Origin: Aphis gossypii
Lineage: Eukaryota; Arthropoda; Insecta; Hemiptera; Aphididae
Direction: 5' to 3'
Assembly (NCBI RefSeq): GCF_020184175.1
Contig: NC_065533.1
Coordinates: forward strand, 7,400,695-7,464,694
DNA length: 64,000 nucleotides
Numbering within the stretch: position 1 is the first letter of the stretch; each line of letters starts with the position of its first letter. Under the pieces are notes generated by a model. The model was not told the origin of the DNA. It made no database searches and was given only the letters and a program-made list of their open reading frames with translations. Position numbers and translations under genes: made by a program. Of this stretch, positions 49,675-61,800 are shown piece by piece.

Positions 49675-50846
49675 ATGAATTCTGATATTGATATGGAGGA
49701 TCAGAGTGCTGAAAATGAAGACTTTGAAGCCGTTCAGACTTTATTAAAAACATGTAAGAATACAATTTAAAATACGGTATAAATTTATAGTATACATATA
49801 TGATTGTACGTTCGTTTACTAAACCGGTAGATAGATCACATAACTATATTGAAAAAAGAAAAGCCATAAAGAGCAATACATTTCAACATCCCTATAATAT
49901 CAAGGAGAGCTTAGGAGAAACGCTTGGAGATATAGTTATCAACTTGATACCTAAACATGAATTGGAACAGATGGAGGAAAACGAAACAGTACCACTAAAT
50001 TTCGAGGTGACGGCGAAAAATGTATTATCAAACAACATAAAACTAACACCAGCGGATACCGGTGATAAAACTATGGAATTATACTTCAATACAATAATGC
50101 GTAAATATTATGTACTCAACGTAGTATTTAATAAATGCTAACAGTATCTATTTATATGTATATATATATTATATTATAGGCGTCGGTGAACGTCTAAAAC
50201 AACAAGCTGAAATTAAACTGAATAATGAACATGACAAAGCACTTCAAAGAAAAGTTGAACAGTTATTAGAAGAAAAAAATAAGGTTTTGAATGAGAAGAT
50301 TAGACCCGTTGAAAGAGCAAAATATGAAAAAAATTTAGCTGTAGTTGTGGACGAATTCAACAATTTCAAGTTCGCTGTAACCCAATCCATTTCTATAATT
50401 TAATTTTTCTGGCGACCAACTGTAAAATTTCCGAACGTTCCGTGTTTTTCTAGAAAGCCAAACAGTGCATTAAAATGAATATAATGAACAAGTGTAAGAA
50501 AGAAATAGAAAATAATTCGATTATGCTTGGGCGTTGTTTGAAAAACATTTTGAAAATGTCCGCAGAAAAATTGGAGAGAGAGATGAGAAATGAATTTTAT
50601 TACCAAATGAAAATTGCTCGAAGTGAATTGTACGAAGAATTTATGGATGAGAAACGTGAATGTAAACTTTGCTGGGAAAAGAAACTGAAAACGGTGAAAG
50701 AAAAAAATGATAGAGAACTGAAACATTTGAAGGTATCAATGGAGGCAGAGTACATACAAAACTTAACCGAACTACATCATTGGTATGAAATACAAAAGCA
50801 AAAAATAATATTAGAAAAATTAAATATGAATGGAACCAAATCCTAA
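49675..50846 (+). CDS. Hypothetical coiled-coil protein, 312 residues, 4 exons
   Basis: Exons 49675-49753, 49831-50100, 50180-50376, 50454-50846 (stop TAA). All introns are GT-AG, only 76-79 bp long, and phases 1,1,0 agree; intron 1 has a near-consensus branch point (TTTACTAAAC) before CCGGTAG. The N-terminus is acidic (MNSDIDMEDQSAENEDFEAV). Exon 2 is mixed (SLGETLGDIVINLIPKHELE). Exons 3 and 4 are strongly helical and charged (ERLKQQAEIKLNNEHDKALQ; AEKLEREMRNEFYYQMKIAR; EKKLKTVKEKNDRELKHLKV), predicting a long coiled coil over about the last 190 residues. No catalytic motif, signal peptide or membrane helix. The internal ATG at 49800 falls in intron 1. The donor of intron 3 (GCT|GTAACC) is the weakest site; without it the protein stops at 50403. 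Confidence 0.75.
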
Positions 50847-51110
50847 AAAAAAAAAGATGTGAAAACTCCAACGTCCAACATATATTGATTGTACCCAAAT
50901 AAATACAACACAATATCACCGAAAAGTTTAATGAATTCGTATCACATACTTTCGTATATTAATTACAATATAATATTGATTACACGGTCTTTGATCATAA
51001 ATTTACCGGTCGCACACAAATATTTACCGATAATAATCACTTATTATTATCATACAATATGTTGGCTATACTAAAATGTTGTGTTTTTTTAACAATTTAT
51101 AAACTTTTGG

Positions 51111-51116
51111 AATAAA
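51111..51116 (+). terminator. Possible polyadenylation signal of the coiled-coil gene
   Basis: AATAAA about 265 bases after the stop codon; the first copy after a modestly less AT-rich 3' flank. The hexamer is frequent by chance here. Confidence 0.3.
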
Positions 51117-54100
51117 ACATTTTTAATATTTGTTTTTAAATCGTAAGTTAAATTTTATGTTTTACAATAAATTATTAAATAGTTTGTTAACAATTTGTTA
51201 AAAAAAAAAAAAAACACCATTTTAAAATATTCAAAATCTATCCACGACATTGTGAATAAGCCATAGGGTAAATATTTCGTAATATTATGTTTTATTATAT
51301 TGTTATTAAAATAATTTAACTACTTTACAATTAGCAATACGGTGGGTTGACTTTTGAATTAATTTCTACCGAAAAAATTGCATATATTTTATTATTAATA
51401 TTTAAAGTTTTGAAAATTAATAATACTAAATAGGTATATTATATAATATATAATATATATATATATATCATAAACATATATAATAATATACATATATTAT
51501 TACTAACTTTTGAGTCAATACCAATTTATCAAAAAAAACTTAAAACTTTTTAAAGTAAACATAATTTTTAACTGTTTAGGTATAACTTACACTGTACAAA
51601 CCAAATATAATTCTCATTATGATTTTAAAAATAATGTGGATTGTACTAGGTATATAATATAATACACCTAAATATACAATAATTTTTAACGTGGAATATG
51701 CTAATGTGTCAAGGAATCATTATTCAGATTAATGATATTATTATTATAAATAGTAGAAATATTGAATGAAATACTATTGGCTGCACTACGTTAAAAAGCT
51801 ATATTATCTAGTATGATGGATATTGATGTTATGCACTATTATTTTTGTCTTTTTTTTTATTATTTCTGCGTTTTGTTTTTACTGTGATTTAAAGTTCGTT
51901 TCATCATACTCATATAATTTTTTTTATTTAAAATTAATCCAATAGCAACGCATGGTGAATTAGCCGGGTTTATGCAAATTTTATTTTTATAATCAATGGA
52001 AAACTAATATAATACCATACATATATTATATCGTTAATGGTTTATATTATATAAACAAAAAAATATTTAACCTAACAAATCGATTTTCACGAATCAAAAT
52101 AAAATTAATGAGTAAACCATATTATAGTTAGGCACCTTTAGAAGTTACAAAGATCATCAGATTCTCGAGGAATCTATTAATATAATTTTTATTGAGATCG
52201 GCCTAGTAGTTACTGAGATTAGTCGTTAGTAAAAACTAATTTTACATTTATGTGATACATAAATAGTTAAATTTATAATATATTTTATTATACTAGTACA
52301 CATTATAATTTATATAACAATAACGGGTTATAATAATATATGTTATACGAATTTTATTAGATCGTTTTATTATATTACAAATAAAGTAGGTAAAGCACTA
52401 CTTAAAGCAGTTTAAATTGGCTCCTAAATATGTCTTGATTGATACTATACTTCTTACTAGCTGCGGCTACTATTAATTTTATAGCACCATATAATAATAT
52501 AATTGATATTGTTAACTTCCTGTTTATTTCAACATCCTGTTTAGCACAACTGACTGATTCTTTAAATTGTTACAAATTAAATCATTTAACTAGATATTAC
52601 TTTCATTTCCTATATTCGTTACTTTCACCGCAATATGAGTAATAACTTACGAGTTACGTTAGGTACTCCTCATAGAACCATTAAATAAACATTATATACA
52701 TCCTCAATATATCTACTGTGTGATTCTTATATGAAACTTTTAAATTTTTTAAATTTTTCTTTCAGTAAAAACCTTCAATAAAGTATAAGAAAACTTAAAA
52801 AAAAATATGGATGAAATCGATAAAGGCGTTCTCAAGTTATAGAGTGACCAAGGAAAATATAGAGATTCATTTATACATGAATATATACCATATATATTGT
52901 AGCCTATTGGCATATAGTGAAGTCATTTTACTAAATACATATTTCAAGTCAACCAAATAATAAAAATGAAACATTTTGTATTATTTTAAAAATTTAACTA
53001 TACTTTCTATTAATTATTTATTACTATTTTTAATTATAAATGTTGTATTAAAACTTAAATTATAAATATATTTAGGTAATGACTAATTAGATGTGATAGA
53101 CGTTAGTGCGAGTAGTGAGTACTATATTATATTAAAAATAAAAGTTCCATTAATTTTTAGTGTTTTTACCTTGGAAAGTTAACGTAGGTATAGGTACTTG
53201 ATTGTATGAGAATCTTGTATATATTAAGTTGTGAGTTGTTTTAAAAAAAAAAAATGTTAAATGTTCCAGGAAATGTCACCAAACTTGTAATAACTAAAAA
53301 TTAACAAAAATTTGTAAATATATAGGTAATATAACTTTTTTATTTACTTTTTATTCTCTCGTACTATCACATCTAGCTAGTTAGTAATTACTATATAATA
53401 TATTTATGATTTAAATTTTAAAATAATAGTACCGATGACAACGACATTAAGCATATTTCATATATTCGCGTGTTTTACATAATTATTTATAAATAATACA
53501 TAGTTTTTGTTTTATATAAAATAGCAATAAATAATTAATAGAAAATATAGTTAAATTTTTAAAATATTTCATTATTATTATTTACCTGACTTGAAATAGG
53601 CATTTAACTAAATGTTTAGGTGGATAGTGAAATTGCATAAAAATCAAATTCTTTAACTAAATGTCCGATTTGACTATAATATATGCTTACTACATATATA
53701 AATAGATATATTTTGTATACAAGACGCTTATTAATTTTAGAAAATAATTTAACAGATTTAATCGGTTTAGTAACGAACGATCGAAATTAATATTTTGACA
53801 TGATAATTGTGTATATAAAAACAGACATCGTTTTCATATGAAAGTTTGAATTCGTTTCTAATAAAATAATTAAGTATATCTAAGTTTAAAATATACTAAG
53901 TTTTTTTTTATCTTAAGTTTGAGTAAACCAAAAATGTGTTATGCATCATAATTAGATTTCACATTAGCATTCAACTAATTTTAAACAAATAACTTTTCCA
54001 CTTCGTATTTAACATATAATATTATATTAGTTAGAAAATAAGTTATTTTCGGTAGGTATGAAACTATACATGGCTTAAAATATTGTATCGTATATTATGC

Positions 54101-54326
54101 CAAATAAACGCATTACCTACTTAGTAATATCAATTAGTTGAAATTTTTATAACGAGCCATAGGGTTGAAATATTATATATAGGAGGTATAGAGGGTGAAT
54201 CGTGCGCACCGTAGTCTTACAGCACGTATTATGTGTATTGTGTGCCGATCAGTATCGGGCCCTCCGTTGAAACAACAATAAGACGACCAGATGCCCTAGA
54301 TAAGAGGGTTGTTTCGAGGGTAAAAT
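51117..54326. other. AT-rich intergenic stretch
   Basis: No gene supported. It has AT dinucleotide runs near 51445-51500 and an acceptor-like TTTCTTTCAG at about 52765 without a usable exon. The open frame at 52439-52642 is AT-driven. Confidence 0.4.
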
Positions 54327-54334
54327 GTATAATC

Positions 54335-54643
54335 CAGAGATTCTCAACTGGGATGCCCCGAACTTTATTTAGGGTTCCGCGAAATTATTTAAAATATATT
54401 TTTTATCATATTATTTATGCAATAATAATTAAAAATAAAAATATATAGGTAGTTAATTTTAAATGTAAAAATTTGTTTTATAAAATACAATATGTGTATG
54501 TACTATATATGCCTACATCTTACTATTTTTATATATATATATATGCACCACTAAATAAGACCAAAGTAGTTGATAGGATGCCTCCGGATTTTTAGAAAAT
54601 GACTTAGGATGCCGTAAGTCAATAAAGATTGGGAACTTCTGAA
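54335..54643. mobile_element. hAT-like non-autonomous element with 8-bp target duplication
   Basis: The left end is CAGAGATTCTCAACTGGGAT and the right end, reverse-complemented, is TTCAGAAGTTCCCAATC. Both follow the CAG(n)GGTTCTCAA-type termini common to many animal hAT elements. The flanks carry GTATAATC (54327-54334) and CTATAATC (54644-54651), a 7-of-8 match as expected for the 8-bp hAT duplication. The 309-bp interior is AT-rich and has no transposase. Confidence 0.7.
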
Positions 54644-54651
54644 CTATAATC

Positions 54652-56204
54652 AGTTGTATTTTGAAAAATTTAAAAGTGAGAAAATGAACGCAGTACGGTT
54701 CGTTTTTTGTATGATTATAAAATGATCGTATTTCATGTACCTACATCGCGGAGATAAAATAAATACATGTACGTTACACCATCACGAGGTAGTAAATATT
54801 AAATAATATACTTTACATAGATAACGAATTTTAATGGGTATAAAGGCAGGTTATAAAAATGTAAAACTTCAAAGCAAGACATTACTATTAATAATGCTAA
54901 AGATTATTAAAAAAAGAAAAGCAATATACTTTTAAAGTTAACTTAATTTTTTTTTACTTTTTAATTTCCCGAAAGTAAACGATATGCGGCCAAGTGAAAA
55001 ATAATAAATATCTAATTTCGGCGTTGTTGCTGAGGAAAAAACTTTAATATACGAGTAAAAGGGCGAACACGAATCCAGCTGAATTGCATATAGGTATAGT
55101 CGATTTTAGAGCTTATAAAATATAAATTTTAGTAGTGCGTTTTTTTGACTTACAAAAATATATTTAAGCTCTGCCAGAATTTTAAAGTAATGTAAAGTTC
55201 ACCGGCATAAAATAAATAAAATCGAAATTTGTATGTACCTACAGTTATGCATATACATTATACATATAAATATTATAAATATACAAAAAATAATTAATTA
55301 ATAAATTCAATACTTAACTAATTTAAAATAAATGTATAACTATCATAATATGAATATGATAATATTAAGAAAAATAAAAAAAAATGTTAGCAATAAAAAT
55401 GATGGTCTGTGACATTGAAAGCGTGTGTATTTAATATTAACCTTAAATTAGGAAAAAAACTAAGTCATTAAAATCAAATTTAGATTTAATTTTTAATTTT
55501 TAAACCTGAAATTAAGTCGGTCAAAAACTATGTCGTCGGAGTTCAGATTTGACTTACTGTTCAAAATTTAGAACCGGATGAATTTAAATACAAAAAAGAA
55601 ATGTAATAGATTTAAGAAAATATAACAAAACAAAAAGATGATTTTGTTTTTTACATAAGTAAAATGAAAATATAATGAAAACATTAATAATTAAAAAATA
55701 ATTAGCTACTTAATTATTATGTTTTCAATAATCTTAAAGTAAGAGCTTTCAGTTATATTTTATGAAGTATAATAAATTATAAATTTCGTATTTTTTTTAG
55801 TGAATATAAAAATGAGTTCGAATAATATATAAATATTATAAAGATAAAAACAATAAAACGAACAAAAGTAAATGTTATGTCGATCAGAAACCAGATACTA
55901 TACATAGTTAGGCATTTATTCAAGAAGCGGATAAAATGGAAAAATGTACATTTTTTTAAAAATTTGGCTCGAATAATTTATAAAAAATTGTACATTCAGC
56001 CTGCAATATTGCAATACACCTACGTACTATTATAGATTATACTCACCGTTTAAATAGGTACTGTATAACAACAGCGACCAGCGACGGTTGTGGCGTGCAT
56101 ATGAGTCGTTGGACAAATTAAATAATGCGCATTTTAAAATTCAAAAATAAGGACATGTCGTGCGTTCTATACAGCACATACACTAGCACAAAAGTCAAGA
56201 TTAA
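54652..56204. other. AT-rich intergenic stretch
   Basis: Nothing beyond A/T runs and short AT-driven frames was seen. Confidence 0.4.
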
Positions 56205-56219
56205 ATGCACACGATAAAA

Positions 56220-56510
56220 TTTTATTTGAAACGCCGATTCGTTAGATCCGTAATTCGTTCATCCGCCGCCGCGAGCTTCGTCGTATCATATAATAAGCCC
56301 GCATCACCAATCACCATATATCACCGAGGCGGACGGCTTTTATTATTATTTTTTATTAATATTATAAACAATTATCGTGAGAACTCCTCCGGATTGGCCC
56401 TATACGGAATTACGGCGGGGAGGCCGACTTCCCGTTTTGTTAATCGACTTCAATCAATGCGAGTGCAAATCCCAAGTATAAATAGAGGCTGCACAGACCT
56501 AATCCGTCAT
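56220..56510 (+). promoter_or_regulatory. TATA-box promoter
   Basis: A GC-richer, CpG-containing stretch (56220-56470) leads to a textbook TATAAATAG at 56477-56485. About 30 bases downstream lies CCGTCATCATG (56504-56514), a plausible initiator, so transcription probably starts near 56507 on the plus strand. It sits about 90 bases before a good start codon. Confidence 0.55.
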
Positions 56511-56594
56511 CATGTTGTGGAGTGCCAGCGACTGTGCCTGATCAGAAGTCGCAGCATCGGCGGAATAAGATACCACACGGCCATATACAGAGGA

Positions 56595-56626
56595 ATGGCC
56601 GAGCCAAAATCATCGGAGATCACCAC
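56595..56626 (+). CDS. Short first coding exon downstream of the TATA promoter
   Basis: ATG at 56595 in a good context (AGGAATGG) opens MAEPKSSEIT and ends in phase 2 at a consensus donor (CACCAC|GTAAGTT). With the TATA box at 56477 this forms a coherent transcription-unit start. The longer open frame from 56205 crosses the TATA box and is rejected as the protein start. The following exons are not recognised in the remaining 7 kb and probably lie beyond the window. Function unknown. Confidence 0.45.
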
Positions 56627-58203
56627 GTAAGTTTTATGATATTATGCGCTATTTTCATTTTAACACGATGTAGGTTTAGTAGTAAACGTGGGCGTCCGTA
56701 GATATAGCGATTTTTATCGCATAACAACATATTATTTCATTCTCCAACCCCTTTACCAATATTGTCAGGTCAGATAATTTCGCATAATATTATTTTATCT
56801 TAAAATACAATACGCATAAATAGGTACTATTAAATAACTATCGAAACAAAATATTTCTTATAGGTACACTGATAATATTATAATATAATATGTAAGTAAA
56901 ATAATTTTATATTTAAAGACCCCATCATTTTATAATTTCTTTATAATTATTAATTATACCCTACCCTTATATATTAGTATTTTACGATATGAAAACCGCC
57001 GAATAAATATTAAATTTGTATTATAGATACCTAAATGTATTATTCTGTATTGAAATTTCTAGTAATACAATGATAATAATGTATTTATTATTATTGTATG
57101 TGATAATAAGTATCTATCTCGGATTTTTTTTTCGTGTTTATTTTCTAATCAAGTATTAAATTTTCTATATTTTCTAATTATAGTATTAAAAAAAAGCTCG
57201 TTGGATAGGCAGTTTCAAACTACCCTATACTCATACTTATAAGTACCTTGTATAATGTATACCTTACATAGGTATCTTCTAAAATCTAAATAATATCCAT
57301 AAGTCGGTACATCGCCGATATTATATACAATATACGGAATGAGATGAGATGTATATCGTTCATTTAATCTAAGACATAAGCATACACGTTTTTGCATAAC
57401 GTACTCATACGTACAACCAACCGAACTTACGTTATTATAATAATAATAATTATTATTATTTTTGAAATTAATACTGCAAATACTGACTAAATCGAATGAA
57501 AAGTTATTATTATTTTTATCACTTTTCCATTTTGGAACAATTCAACTGCGCAAAATTGCAAATCATACTACGCAGGTCTCCAAATGAATAATGTTTTAAT
57601 TAAAATGTCAGATTTCGTTAGATTCGCAAGAACCTCTAAACATATTGTATAATTTATGCTAATAAATTTCCAGAGAAAATCTAAATGAATTTTATGAGAA
57701 AAAAATAAGCTAATTGACCACATTATAATAATGAAATCTTTAAATAAAAAAAAAAACAACTGCTGAGTTGATTTTTTTCACAGCAATAGTTATTGTCGCT
57801 TTTATCAAGTGCTGCCACTTATTATATTATGTAAATAGATTTGTATAGGTACAATGTAATAGATTACTCGGCGAGATACATAGACAATAATATTATTGAA
57901 ATAAGAATATTAATTATTTTATGAATAATGACGGAGTTACAGCTGAGTGTTTCAATTAAATTCACTCTCCTCTATTAATATAACAATAACTATGAGAGGA
58001 TGTCAGCACTCAACGCGCACTATATGTGTTTTTCTCCTCTGCAGGCACACGCTCATATATGTAAACAAAACGCATTCGTACAAAATCATTTCGTTCTATA
58101 TATTTTTTGAGTTAATACATAAAATCGAATAACGATAAAATATTAGACCGATATGTGGACCCCTAAAATATATTTTACTCTCTATATTCTGTAATAGCCG
58201 ATT
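56627..58203. other. AT-rich stretch, probable intron
   Basis: Would be the first intron of the plus-strand transcript starting near 56507. No exon was recognised; frames such as 57215-57397 (minus) and 57947-58132 (plus) are low-information. Confidence 0.35.
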
Positions 58204-58632
58204 TTAATTTAGGAGTATCCAAAAATCATAAAAATATTTTAATACGCGAATGTGCGTAATTATATTTGTGGGTCGAGAACAAATATTGCGCCAACATCTC
58301 CTCTTAACGACCGTTTCGTATACGTTTTCAGGACGATCGATGACAAACAACCTTCGTTCTATAAAATATAAAATCGTACGCGATATAAGTGTACATATTA
58401 TATATTGTACGATTGTACAGTAAATCCACGGTACACGATGCCCTAGCTGCGACGCAGATATGCGTACGAGACTACGCCGTGACTTATTTTTACGACCACG
58501 AAGTCCATGAAATCGCATGACGATGAAGTCTCGCGACGGATCGGCGGCGGTCATCGCTTCGGATACTTCGATTTGATTACGTATACGTTGCCGTAGTTCC
58601 CCATTAGTTAGCCACCCGTCCGGTGTCGACAT
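58204..58632 (-). CDS. Hypothetical protein or first coding exon, minus strand
   Basis: ATG at 58630-58632 in an insect-like context (ATCAAATGTC) opens MSTPDGWLTNGELRQRIRNQ and continues EVSEAMTAADPSRDFIVMRF, then a basic stretch (RGRKNKSRRSLVRISAS). This first half has balanced composition and a CpG-rich DNA sequence unlike its flanks; the second half of the 142-codon frame becomes AT-rich and Tyr/Ile/Phe-rich, suggesting that true coding sequence ends at an unrecognised donor between about 58420 and 58510. Product not recognised. Confidence 0.4.
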   Translation of the reverse strand: MSTPDGWLTNGELRQRIRNQIEVSEAMTAADPSRDFIVMRFHGLRGRKNKSRRSLVRISASQLGHRVPWIYCTIVQYIICTLISRTILYFIERRLFVIDRPENVYETVVKRRCWRNICSRPTNIITHIRVLKYFYDFWILLN

Positions 58633-58741
58633 TTGATCAAATCACTGGAGTTGGCTAATAAATGAGAAACTGCGGTGACAAAACCGACGATTTACCTACA
58701 ACATTTACACGTGTTCATAATATATTATCAGTTTATACGCG

Positions 58742-58886
58742 GGGTTGCACGCGAACTAAACATTTTAATGATTCAATAACTATAATAGTGAGTTAATGGA
58801 TCCTTAAACGCGAATCAGTGGCTCGCACGATTGTTCCATTAAATTTAAGTGAACCATTCGATTGATCGATCGCCGTGTGCAACCCT
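58742..58886. mobile_element. Possible short MITE with GGGTTGCAC termini
   Basis: GGGTTGCACGCG at 58742 faces CGCCGTGTGCAACCC ending at 58885. The first nine terminal bases are perfectly inverted and further bases match loosely. The 145-bp unit includes palindromic words (ATCGATCGAT-like; TGGATCC). No clear target duplication. Confidence 0.3.
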
Positions 58887-61800
58887 AACATAATATCACA
58901 TTACATTACAATTATTATGATGTATTTTATATTATTTTTTATAATATTTTGTATACGAAATCATCTATAGTCACCTATTTCCATTTTAAGTGTATTATAA
59001 AATATTAATATATACCAAATTAATAAAACTTATATTAAAGGATTATTACTACGTGACTTTCGTCGACTCTCTGAATATCATTTTATGATTTCGTAATTAA
59101 AATAGTATACACAGCAATAATATAGGACTAATAATAATTAATTTTAACGACTATGTATAATGTATTCTTTTAGATTTTTAACAAAGCCGAGTATTATGTA
59201 TATAATATTAGTTGTAATACAAAATGTTTTTTTACCGTGTATTTTTGATTTTTATATGAATAAAGTCATTTTTTTTTTAGTATAAAAGGTGCCCTTGTAA
59301 GCTGGTATAACCACAGCACTCACCTCTATAAAGGTCATTTTTAAATTGTTGCATGTTTTTTTTTCAATTTTTTATGTTGTCTGTTAATACATTTAATCGT
59401 AATCAACGATTTGTGAATTTTTTATTATATAATATGTATATATAACTCTTTAACTCGTTACGCTGTATAATATTATGTTATAACTATATTGGTTTTATGA
59501 AATAAAATAATCAATCATGTCGTATCGTATAAAATGTTTTTTTTCTTATTAATAAGTTTTTTTTTCATTAATTTCATAACCTTCTGCTATTATATAGCAC
59601 AGTAAAATACGATTGTAAAAATATATATTTAATATTTATCACGTATAATATTAAAGAAGTACTGAATAAGTCACGTTGCAATATCGTATACTAATAATAT
59701 TATCTGTACTATAAGTATCTCATAATATTGGTTATTGGTACATATTCTGCAGTACGATATTATATTTCAAAACGTATAAATAATATAAGATTCATGGAGG
59801 ATGATTGAATTTATATGATGATAATAAAACTGTGCAAATAAATCTCATGCAATATGTATAAATGTTTATAATACTGCGTTTTATGATGATTAAGTTGACT
59901 GAGATTTGATATACTTAACATTTTAGTGAAGTGTACCAATAAAACCGTTCAATCCACCTCTTTTCGTATGTTACTATGGTCGGTATATATCAAAGCTATA
60001 AACTGTATTACAATTTAACGTTTTTAGTCTGTACAATATACGAATATTGTTTGTGTTTGAAAAATCAGACGCAATTCAGAAAATTTAATGTTGAAGTATA
60101 TAAATTTTTCGCATTTTTTCACTTTTAGAGCTTTTTCACAACATATACACTATACAGCATATTAATTTAAGTATGTAAATGATGGTAAATATGTAGTATA
60201 ATAAAAGAAAAAAATGATACAAAATTGAAATATAAACATAATATAATTTTATTAAATTCTTCTAATTTTCTACTAAGAATATATAAAAATAAAATTTATC
60301 TTTATATCTTTTATATCATACCAATTGATTAGGCGTAAATTCCATCAATAATATGTTTTTTTTGATGGTATAAATGGTATAATATATTTTTGATGCAAGT
60401 GCAAGTGGCTGATAGTCAACTCATTTGGTCGTATTATACTCGTATTATATATAATAATATTATAATGCATATACTGCAGTATCTTTACATTGAATTTTTG
60501 AATGTAAAATATTTAAATATATTAAAATGCAAAAATTAAAATTTTAATACATTAAATTAAATCAATACGTGACAGAATTTGGTAGTGTTTTACCAAAGAA
60601 AAGGTTGTTTTGTTTTGAAAAATCTGTGAAGTACACTTTCTACTGAATAGAAGTTTATTATTATATCAAGATAACATAGACAAAATTTAACAAAAATTGC
60701 ATAATTTTACTATTTACTGATTATTTTAATACATAATTTTTGTTCAAAATTCATTTTTTTTTTTTATAAAAAAAGATTATTCTTAGTTAAAATAATGCAT
60801 GTTGTTCTTATTATATTCTGTTAACATGGCTACTGAAGTTATTAGCCATTAGGTAGATATAGGTATATTATTATATTGACACTGTATAATTTGTCACGTG
60901 ATGAGTTTTAAGAGCGTATAGCATACACGACTAAGCTGTGTCTGTAATGTCTAAATTATCGTTTTATTATTCATAGGTAGATCAACATTAAAATATCGTC
61001 ATACCAACATTTTCATAGAATTTAGTATTGGTAATGTTTTAAATTAAGTATTCTTATATTATTTAATATTACTTAATACTTAATATTAGGTACTGTTACA
61101 TGACCCATTACACATTAATAACATTATATTATATATTAAAAATTCAAAAATTATTAGCACACACTGGTAAACCATGATGAACATACCATATAATATGTAA
61201 TACATTGTACACTGTACACTAAACCTATTATTTATTGTATACATCATGTATAATGTATATGTGTATACACTATACGCGTATACCGTATACTATTTATTAT
61301 AATAGTACGATCTTTTTCACACATCATAGAATTCGTGCAAAAGTAGAGTGGTAATCACTTAAAAACGAAGACCACGCTGATGTGATTCAAGTACCTATAA
61401 ATTACCTATTCTGTATATAAAAAAAATAATAATAATAAATCTTTTTCACACTCTTACAAATTATATTAACTATATAGGACGTTTCGATAAACGTAAAACG
61501 ATTGGAATCATTGCAATACAGCATAAATCTGTTAAGTTCAGAGTCCTCTAATTAAAATAATAGAAATAAATAAAAGTGGACTGCAAAATGTAGCAAAATT
61601 ATTCAACATTTTTACTATACATTCAAGCATATTACATAAGCTCAATGAATTTCATAAATAATAATTTAAGCGTTCGTATTTATTTTGTACACTGATATTT
61701 CAAAAACATAAACAAAAAAATAAAAATAATAAAAGCTTATTTTTTAATTCAAATTTGAAACATAAAAATTTTAATTTTATAGATGTTTTAACATATACCT

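Noticed and set aside
49800..50141. ATG-initiated 113-codon frame as a separate gene
   Set aside because: Its body is exon 2 of the coiled-coil gene. The ATG precedes the branch point and acceptor at 49830, and the frame runs past a donor at 50100.
50475..50846. Coiled-coil frame as an independent gene
   Set aside because: It is in frame with the acceptor at 50453 and joins the upstream exons with consistent phase.
56205..56630. 141-codon frame starting at 56205
   Set aside because: It would be translated across a TATA box and has low-information sequence; the shorter start at 56595 fits the promoter.
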